This document shows, in pieces, positions 1 through 4,500 of a DNA stretch of 6,911 nt. The stretch spans positions 1 to 6,911 of the forward strand of contig CALETX010000138.1 in NCBI GenBank assembly GCA_937920455.1. Direction: 5' to 3'. The DNA comes from an uncultured bacterium. Lineage in GTDB: Bacteria > Verrucomicrobiota > Kiritimatiellia > UBA8416 > CALETX01. Every line of letters starts with the position of its first letter. The first letter of the stretch is position 1. Under the pieces are notes generated by a model. It did not search any database, was not told where the DNA came from, and was given only the letters and a program-made list of their open reading frames with translations. The position numbers and the translations under genes are program-made.

Positions 1-248
1 GATTCTACGACGCGCTGATGAAGGAGGTTCTTCGAACCGCCGGTATTACCGCTTTTGTTTCTCCGCCTGAAGGTGTTGAGGTGTGCGTTAGAGAGGGTGA
101 GGGGAAACGGATTGTATTTCTGATCAATCACACAGAGGAGAAGAAGACCATAAAGATTCCTCACCCGGCAACAAGCCTGCTGGACGGACACAAGGTACAA
201 GGGGAGATTCGTCTTGGTGCTTTTGATGTGGCCGTCTTGAAAAGCTGA
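1..248 (+). CDS. C-terminal fragment of a GH42-type beta-galactosidase (5' end outside the window)
   Basis: The frame is open from base 3 to the TGA at 246-248, so this is the last 81 codons of a longer gene; the ATG at 18 is probably internal. The visible protein reads FYDALMKEVLRTAGI, then a PPEGVEV stretch, a charged turn, VFLINHTEEKKTI, a SLLDGHKV turn and a final GAFDVAVLKS. In GH42 beta-galactosidases the small C-terminal beta domain has just this order: 'P-GVEV-R', a strand ending in 'NH', a 'DLLTG'-like turn and a closing 'GVAVL' strand. The family hydrolyses terminal beta-galactosides; the catalytic barrel would lie to the left and is not seen. The gene converges on the large exported protein gene, with 71 bp between the stops. 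Another glycosidase family with a similar C-terminal beta-sandwich remains possible. Confidence 0.72.
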   Translation, partial: FYDALMKEVLRTAGITAFVSPPEGVEVCVREGEGKRIVFLINHTEEKKTIKIPHPATSLLDGHKVQGEIRLGAFDVAVLKS

Positions 249-319
249 TGTGCAGCAGTCTCATTTGCAGACAGTAAGGCCTGCCGCTCGAAACAGCCGG
301 CACACGTGCATAGGAGCGG

Positions 320-3300
320 TCATTCAACAATAGCTTCGCCCCATTCGCTTGGTTCCAACCGGCTTTCGTTAGGGATATCGTCAATGACATTTGCCGAGAA
401 ACTGTTGTTGAACAGGTAGGCGCGCCTGACCGCTTTTCCAATCCCCTGCGCATTTCCGAAAATATAGCCGACGTCCATCTTGATCTTCTGTCCGGATTTC
501 AGTTCAAGGCCGAGGGCATCCAATGGTATGGCTGCGCTGGCATGGAAGCCAGAGTCAGTCTTTTCACATTTCAATCCGATGTTCTCTAAGAAAGCGATTT
601 TGTCAAACGACTCTTTTCCTGTTGGAGAGTTTAGAACTATTGGCTCGCCTTTGAAATCCTTGACCTGCGGGAAGTACAGTGCGGCAAGAGGCTTTCCATT
701 GTACATGGTCACCAGGGCGCGTACAGGTTCGCCACGGCTGTTTTCAAGCTGGATATCCATACAGTTACCGCCTTTGAAGAGGAGTTTCGGATCAGGCGTC
801 GCATTGACGAGCATGATGTCGGATTTGACCTCGTAATCCAGCAGCAGGTTGTGCTCATCACGGGCAACCTTGACCCTGAAGAACGCGCCGGTCTCCAACT
901 CCTTTTCCACTGTTTTGGCAGAGCTGATGTCCTTGCCGATTACTATCTGGTTGGCGGCATTCATCGCCATTTTGTATTCGCGCAGAGCTTGTTCAGCCTT
1001 GGCGACCATTTCGGGAGTGTGCTCATACGTCCCGCCCGGGAGATCTTTGATGGTTTCAAGCCCTGTCACCTCCCACACACGAGCATCCTGACCGCCGCCG
1101 ATTACAAAGTATCGTTCCGGTTTGCCTTCCTCGATCTTGAGCCTGCCGAACCAGCCGCCTTGTCCTTCGGGCTGGCCCTCGTATGGACCGCGTTCGGTCA
1201 TAACGCGCCCGTCGTTCAAAAGAGCGCCGATATAAATGCCGTCAGCTCGGAAGATATGGTTCGGACCGAAATAAGTTTGGAACACCAGGAAGTCGCCTGC
1301 TTTGCCCATGCAGCCTGTCATGCCCCACAGTTTGCCGGGTCCTGTGACTCCCATGTTCAGGGATTCGTGCCAGGAGGGAATACCGCTGTATCCCCACAGG
1401 AGATTGCCGTTCTTGTCCCAGCGCGCCAGCGACAGACCATTCTTGTTTGGCTCGTAAGCAAATATCCCGCCGTCCTCTGCTGGCAGGGTGCTGTATTTCA
1501 CAGGGAGGGAATATTTTTCGGCCTTGGCCAGATCGTATTTAGGGATGCCGTTGCTCTCTGATACTGGTCTTAGAATATAGCCGCACGAAAGCAAGATCGA
1601 GAGGTCGGGGAAAACCCAGACAATGTCAAATCGGTCTAACGGTGTGCCTTTGAGAGATGTCACTTCCTCAGGTTGGACGCAACAGTCGTTGTTTTGATCC
1701 TGCCAGAAATACTGGCCCTCGGGGTAATTCTGGCGATCTGAATCCATGAATGGAATGCCCGCGGGGCCGATATAGTCATAACCAACATGTATCTTGCTTA
1801 TGAGCGGTTTGAAAAGATCGCCATCACGGTAATAAAGACCGGAGAAGTGGGCGTAGTTGTTCCCGAACATATATTGTCTGCCGTTTGCCGCAGTAATGAT
1901 TTTCGGGCTGGCAGCATAGGCCGCTGAACCAAGATAAGGGATCATGGCAGGCTCAGTCTTGCGCCACACTGTCGTGACAGGTGTGACTTTGTAGTTCTTC
2001 CAGTCAATTTTCCAGATCACGTTATGAACCAAAATTTCATCCGGTTTAGCAGGATCAATGTATCCATAGGCAAAGTAATCACATCCGCCGAAGAACTCTT
2101 TCTTGAAAACGCCGGACTTGGCGTCCCAGACGCTTATGCGTTTGGGGGCGTCGGCCACTTCAGCAACCCAGAGCTGCCCCGTCTTATCAACTGCTATGCC
2201 GCCCGGCATGTACATTCCGTTCTGGTCATAGAGCCCTTTTGCGGGCCGCCCTCCCTCTTTGCCGACAGATCGCAAATACTTGCCGTCCACCGCCGAAAAC
2301 ACGGACACATTCATCAGTTTTCCGCGATTCGCCACAAAAATCTCCCCTGAATGAAACGCCACCCCAGTTGGCTCATCAATATGATCAGAGATGGTTTTTT
2401 GGATCTTGCCTTCGGAAAGGATCAGAAGTTTTCCCTGGCTGATGACTGCGAGGGCATTGTCCGGCAGAACAGCAAGCCGTTCAGGCTCCGATACGTTCCA
2501 TGTGGCGATCAGGGCGCCGGTTCTTGCGTCGAATTGTGCCACAATGTTTCTTGCCTTATAACTTGCATATAGGAAGTTATTGTCGCATGCCAATCCGCTT
2601 ACGATGTTGCTTTTTTCGTCGCCGCCTGGCGGAGCAGCAATTTCGCCCTTGCCGCCGATCTGAACCGGCCGCGCTTCGCGCACGGTCATAAGCTGGATAT
2701 TTGGACTGCGCGTGAAGCCGTGACCGCCGGCGCTGAAAACAGTTTCGCCGTCGGTTGCAATATGCGTTCCGTCATAGTTGCAGCCCCATTGTTTGCGGCC
2801 TTCGAAATCTGTGCGGATGATTCCCCAGCCGTATTCACTCGCATTCCATGCAATCAGGATCCCATCCTCAAAAGCGGCAACTGCCTGAGGCACGCCGTGG
2901 TCGCCCCCCCAGCCGCCTTTGCCGTCTGCTGTGGGGTAGGGCGGGTTTCCTGAGTTGTGTACAGAAAAGCGGTACTCGGCTTTGATCGGAGCGTGGTAGA
3001 TTCCGCGCCATCGGTAGGTTCCGGCCGGCAGGACATTGCCCCAGTCATCGCAGCCATCCCACCGCTCAGTGTTCCTGCCTCCCATTCGTTGCTGTTGTGC
3101 AACCAGGATGCGGACGTTCTCGTTTTTCTCGTTGAAAAGCTGAATGGTGCATTCAGCATCTTCCGGAAGATTGTAGGAAAATTCGAGAGGCAGCGGCCTG
3201 TCAGGCGGCACCCCGGCTTCCACGAGTTTTCGGTCAATGTTGCCGCTTGGCGAGAAGATCAGTCTGCCCCAGCATGCAGTGCTTTGGAAGGGGAAGCCAG

Positions 3301-4060
3301 GCGAGCGCATAACGTCATATGCCCACGCAGACCCGCCGGCAGTGTGCTGGCCGTCAGGTCTGGACCAGTTGAACTGAACGGTAGCGGCAACTACATCGTT
3401 GGCCTTGAGCGGGGCCTTGGCGTTGAGTGTCTTCCATGGGATGCGGTATTCAAATGAGTAACCACTTCCGTCTTCTCTTTCCAGGTATTTGGCTTGGTAT
3501 TGATCAGGAGGCACCATTCCTCGCGGAGCATTGGGAGGTTCGCGATAGGTCATGCCGAGAAGCATGTTCAACTGCGGTTCACTTTTGGGTGTGTAATACC
3601 AAAGGGTAAGATGCACAATGTCGTCGCGTTTGTCTTCCTCTTTGCCTTTGTATTTCCATGCGCTCTCGTCGAGGATAGGGTATCCGATGGAAGGGTCAAT
3701 TGTGAGGCGAAACTGACAGGAATCCGCGTCCCAGCCTCTCTCCGGATTCACAGCGGGATCCTGCATATTCATCATCGGCGTCGGGTCGTTGACCTCAGCG
3801 CCAAGATACAGAGCGTCTTGGTCATACATAAGTGCAAACTTCGCGCTCTGTGTTGCGCGCGTGGCCTGGACCACGAACATTTCGATCTGCCCCGAAAGAT
3901 CCCAATCGTCAAGTTTTCCGTCTATGACAACCTTGCCCGGAACGGGCGCCGCGTAGATTTGCTTGTGTCTTCCTCTTCCATTGTCAGATGCTGTTGCGTT
4001 CATGGTTAGAGAAAAGAGCAGTGCTGCGGCAACTGCTTGTGCAAAAAAATCTGAGCGCAT
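320..4060 (-). CDS. Large exported protein: CBM9-like domain, FlgD-like Ig module, beta-propeller, second CBM9-like domain
   Basis: This is an intact gene of 1246 codons. The ATG at 4060 is chosen because GGAGG lies 9 nt upstream and a signal peptide follows at once: hydrophobic AVAAALLFSLTM, then ATA before Ser25 as the likely cleavage site. Residues ~35-268 resemble CBM9/DOMON-like sugar-binding beta-sandwiches (VIDGKLDDWD, LYLGAEVNDP, GWDADSCQFRL, YRIPWKTL). Residues ~285-368 match the FlgD Ig-like pattern (PLEFSYNLPEDAECTIQLFN, then RWDGCDDWGNVLPAGTYRW). Residues ~385-1000 are a run of beta-propeller/NHL-like blades (PTGVAFHSGEIFVANRG, MPGGIAVDKTGQLWVAEV), with an EF-hand-like loop at 788-799. 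Residues ~1035-1225 repeat the CBM9-like pattern (HNLLLDYEV, GGNCMDIQL, AAIPLDALGL). No catalytic motif is recognised. I infer a periplasmic or secreted glycan-binding protein, possibly an enzyme of unknown class, and the neighbouring GH42-like gene fits that. The domain reading is fairly sure; the function is not known. Confidence 0.85.
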   Translation of the reverse strand: MRSDFFAQAVAAALLFSLTMNATASDNGRGRHKQIYAAPVPGKVVIDGKLDDWDLSGQIEMFVVQATRATQSAKFALMYDQDALYLGAEVNDPTPMMNMQDPAVNPERGWDADSCQFRLTIDPSIGYPILDESAWKYKGKEEDKRDDIVHLTLWYYTPKSEPQLNMLLGMTYREPPNAPRGMVPPDQYQAKYLEREDGSGYSFEYRIPWKTLNAKAPLKANDVVAATVQFNWSRPDGQHTAGGSAWAYDVMRSPGFPFQSTACWGRLIFSPSGNIDRKLVEAGVPPDRPLPLEFSYNLPEDAECTIQLFNEKNENVRILVAQQQRMGGRNTERWDGCDDWGNVLPAGTYRWRGIYHAPIKAEYRFSVHNSGNPPYPTADGKGGWGGDHGVPQAVAAFEDGILIAWNASEYGWGIIRTDFEGRKQWGCNYDGTHIATDGETVFSAGGHGFTRSPNIQLMTVREARPVQIGGKGEIAAPPGGDEKSNIVSGLACDNNFLYASYKARNIVAQFDARTGALIATWNVSEPERLAVLPDNALAVISQGKLLILSEGKIQKTISDHIDEPTGVAFHSGEIFVANRGKLMNVSVFSAVDGKYLRSVGKEGGRPAKGLYDQNGMYMPGGIAVDKTGQLWVAEVADAPKRISVWDAKSGVFKKEFFGGCDYFAYGYIDPAKPDEILVHNVIWKIDWKNYKVTPVTTVWRKTEPAMIPYLGSAAYAASPKIITAANGRQYMFGNNYAHFSGLYYRDGDLFKPLISKIHVGYDYIGPAGIPFMDSDRQNYPEGQYFWQDQNNDCCVQPEEVTSLKGTPLDRFDIVWVFPDLSILLSCGYILRPVSESNGIPKYDLAKAEKYSLPVKYSTLPAEDGGIFAYEPNKNGLSLARWDKNGNLLWGYSGIPSWHESLNMGVTGPGKLWGMTGCMGKAGDFLVFQTYFGPNHIFRADGIYIGALLNDGRVMTERGPYEGQPEGQGGWFGRLKIEEGKPERYFVIGGGQDARVWEVTGLETIKDLPGGTYEHTPEMVAKAEQALREYKMAMNAANQIVIGKDISSAKTVEKELETGAFFRVKVARDEHNLLLDYEVKSDIMLVNATPDPKLLFKGGNCMDIQLENSRGEPVRALVTMYNGKPLAALYFPQVKDFKGEPIVLNSPTGKESFDKIAFLENIGLKCEKTDSGFHASAAIPLDALGLELKSGQKIKMDVGYIFGNAQGIGKAVRRAYLFNNSFSANVIDDIPNESRLEPSEWGEAIVE
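383..958 (-). other. C-terminal CBM9-like domain, residues ~1035-1226
   Basis: Residues ~1058-1075 (FFRVKVARDEHNLLLDYEV) correspond to the strand pair carrying the 'LYLGAEV' landmark in the N-terminal domain. GGNCMDIQL corresponds to DADSCQFRL, and AAIPLDALGLELKSGQ to YRIPWKTLNAKAPLKA. The order and spacing are alike, while plain identity between the two copies is low. This copy lacks the 'IDG-LDDW' opening and starts after a helical linker (EMVAKAEQALREYKMAMNAA) that separates it from the propeller. It is a plausible second sugar-binding module; confidence is lower than for the first. Confidence 0.5.
1664..1699 (-). other. EF-hand-like calcium-binding loop in the propeller, residues 788-799
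   Basis: The twelve residues DQNNDCCVQPEE place Asp1, Asn3, Asp5 and Glu12 as in a canonical EF-hand/dockerin-type Ca2+ loop, followed by VTSLKG. Position 6, usually Gly, is Cys, with a second Cys at position 7. A single loop of this type inside a propeller blade is a known structural theme of exported bacterial proteins. Calcium binding is inferred. Confidence 0.5.
3257..3958 (-). other. N-terminal CBM9-like (DOMON-like) domain, residues ~35-268
   Basis: The region begins with the typical 'V-IDG-LDDW' opening. It continues with a strand carrying LYLGAEVNDP and a GWDADSCQFRL strand, a region of strands with WYYTP, and the YRIPWKTL signature near the end. These are the recurring landmarks of CBM9-like beta-sandwiches found at the ends of large exported proteins in carbohydrate-degrading bacteria. 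Binding residues cannot be assigned from sequence alone. Boundaries are approximate. Confidence 0.7.
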
Positions 4061-4069
4061 GAGATATTA

Positions 4070-4074
4070 CCTCC
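4070..4074 (-). promoter_or_regulatory. Shine-Dalgarno site of the CBM9/propeller gene
   Basis: The minus strand reads TGGAGGTAATATCTC and then ATG. The GGAGG core is 9 nt from the start codon at 4060, an ordinary strong site. It decides the start, which is also supported by the signal peptide that follows. Confidence 0.8.
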
Positions 4075-4086
4075 ACTGCTGCCCAT

Positions 4087-4112
4087 GCCGTGTGGTGGTG
4101 ATGTTACACGGC
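4087..4112 (-). promoter_or_regulatory. Stem-loop in the leader of the CBM9/propeller gene
   Basis: There is a perfect 7-bp inverted repeat, GCCGTGT (4087-4093) and ACACGGC (4106-4112), with a 12-nt loop. In the transcript of the minus-strand gene it lies 12 nt upstream of the GGAGG core. It has no T tract after it, so it is not a terminator. It could be a 5' mRNA-stabilising hairpin, a translational control element or a protein-binding dyad. Chance occurrence cannot be excluded. Confidence 0.4.
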
Positions 4113-4125
4113 TCCATACGTCGGT

Positions 4126-4153
4126 TTAATACTTTAAAGAATATCCAGCGCAA
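4126..4153 (-). promoter_or_regulatory. Weak sigma70-like promoter candidate for the CBM9/propeller gene
   Basis: On the minus strand TTGCGC (4153-4148) is followed after 16 nt by TATTAA (4131-4126). This would start transcription near 4118 and give a leader of about 58 nt beginning just before the 7-bp stem-loop. The match to consensus is poor (3/6 and 4/6), so this is only the best-placed candidate. An alternative is TGAACA, 18 nt, TATAAA further upstream, around 4228-4257. Confidence 0.2.
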
Positions 4154-4298
4154 GGCGAAAAAGAACAGCAGGAAAGGGGTTGTGCGCCACGGCTTGACCA
4201 CAGATTCTGCTTTCAGGCCACAGAGACCTTTATAACTGCCTGTAAGTTGAGCTGTTCAGAAAATCAGGCCCGTCACAAGAAAGTGAAAATCCAACTGC

Positions 4299-4333
4299 AA
4301 TGCATTTGACTACTGTCGTTCTAATGCATTGAC
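4299..4333 (-). repeat. Pair of AATGCATT palindromes forming a short direct repeat
   Basis: The 8-bp palindrome AATGCATT occurs at 4299-4306 and 4323-4330, exactly 24 bp apart. Read on the minus strand, both copies carry the same flank: GTCAATGCATT and GTCAAATGCATT. It lies ~240-270 bp upstream of the minus-strand start codon at 4060. It could be a two-site operator, but no regulator is known here. Confidence 0.3.
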
Positions 4334-4442
4334 AGCAAACATGTTGCTTGCCGCGCATGTCGGTGGCGCTGTCTCAACAGCAAAATCTCGCATTATTGTA
4401 GAGCCGCCTCTTCGGCAACTTCAGCTCAGATCATAAAAGCCA

Positions 4443-4475
4443 TCAGGCCGGAATCGAAGGAGATTTCCGGCCTGA
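4443..4475 (-). terminator. Probable intrinsic terminator of the beta-helix gene
   Basis: There is a perfect 11-bp GC-rich inverted repeat, TCAGGCCGGAA (4443-4453) and TTCCGGCCTGA (4465-4475), with an 11-nt loop. It starts 25 nt past the stop codon of the minus-strand beta-helix gene. In the minus direction the stem is followed by ATGGCTTTTATG. The T run is therefore short and slightly displaced, which makes it an imperfect Rho-independent terminator. In the + direction no T tract follows the stem immediately. Confidence 0.6.
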
Positions 4476-4500
4476 CGACAAACGGATTTTCAGAAAAGCG

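Larger units (their letters stand above)
4061..4500. other. 440-bp intergenic region between two minus-strand genes
   Basis: I find no convincing coding sequence, tRNA or riboswitch here. An open frame on the + strand at the left end overlaps the signal-peptide codons of the large gene, lacks a good ribosome site and looks like a shadow. The region holds, from right to left, the terminator-like hairpin of the beta-helix gene, the AATGCATT pair, and the leader and probable promoter of the CBM9/propeller gene. This length and the hairpin argue that the two minus-strand genes are separate transcription units. Confidence 0.6.

Noticed and set aside
851..1561. Open frame of 236 codons on the + strand
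   Set aside because: It lies wholly opposite the propeller part of the intact minus-strand gene, with no ribosome site or recognisable domain.
2904..2910. G7 tract (minus strand) in the large exported protein gene, and a similar one at 6413-6419 in the beta-helix gene
   Set aside because: Both encode Gly-rich or Trp-Gly-Gly turns in uninterrupted frames. A run of seven is expected now and then; there is no sign of frameshift.
2854..3237. 127-codon frame on the minus strand
   Set aside because: It is in another frame inside the 1246-codon gene, whose own frame has clear domains here.
3963..4235. 90-codon + strand frame reaching into the intergenic region
   Set aside because: It is antisense to the signal-peptide region of the large gene, has no good Shine-Dalgarno sequence and a product rich in Arg and Lys with no recognisable feature.
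4213..4270. TCAGGCC occurring at 4213-4219 and 4264-4270 as well as in the terminator stem at 4443
   Set aside because: A 7-bp word repeated three times with irregular spacing (51 and 179 bp) can be chance, and the flanks do not match.
4329..4334. TTGACA on the + strand as a -35 box
   Set aside because: No -10 box lies 16-18 bp downstream, and there is no + strand gene in the region to be expressed.
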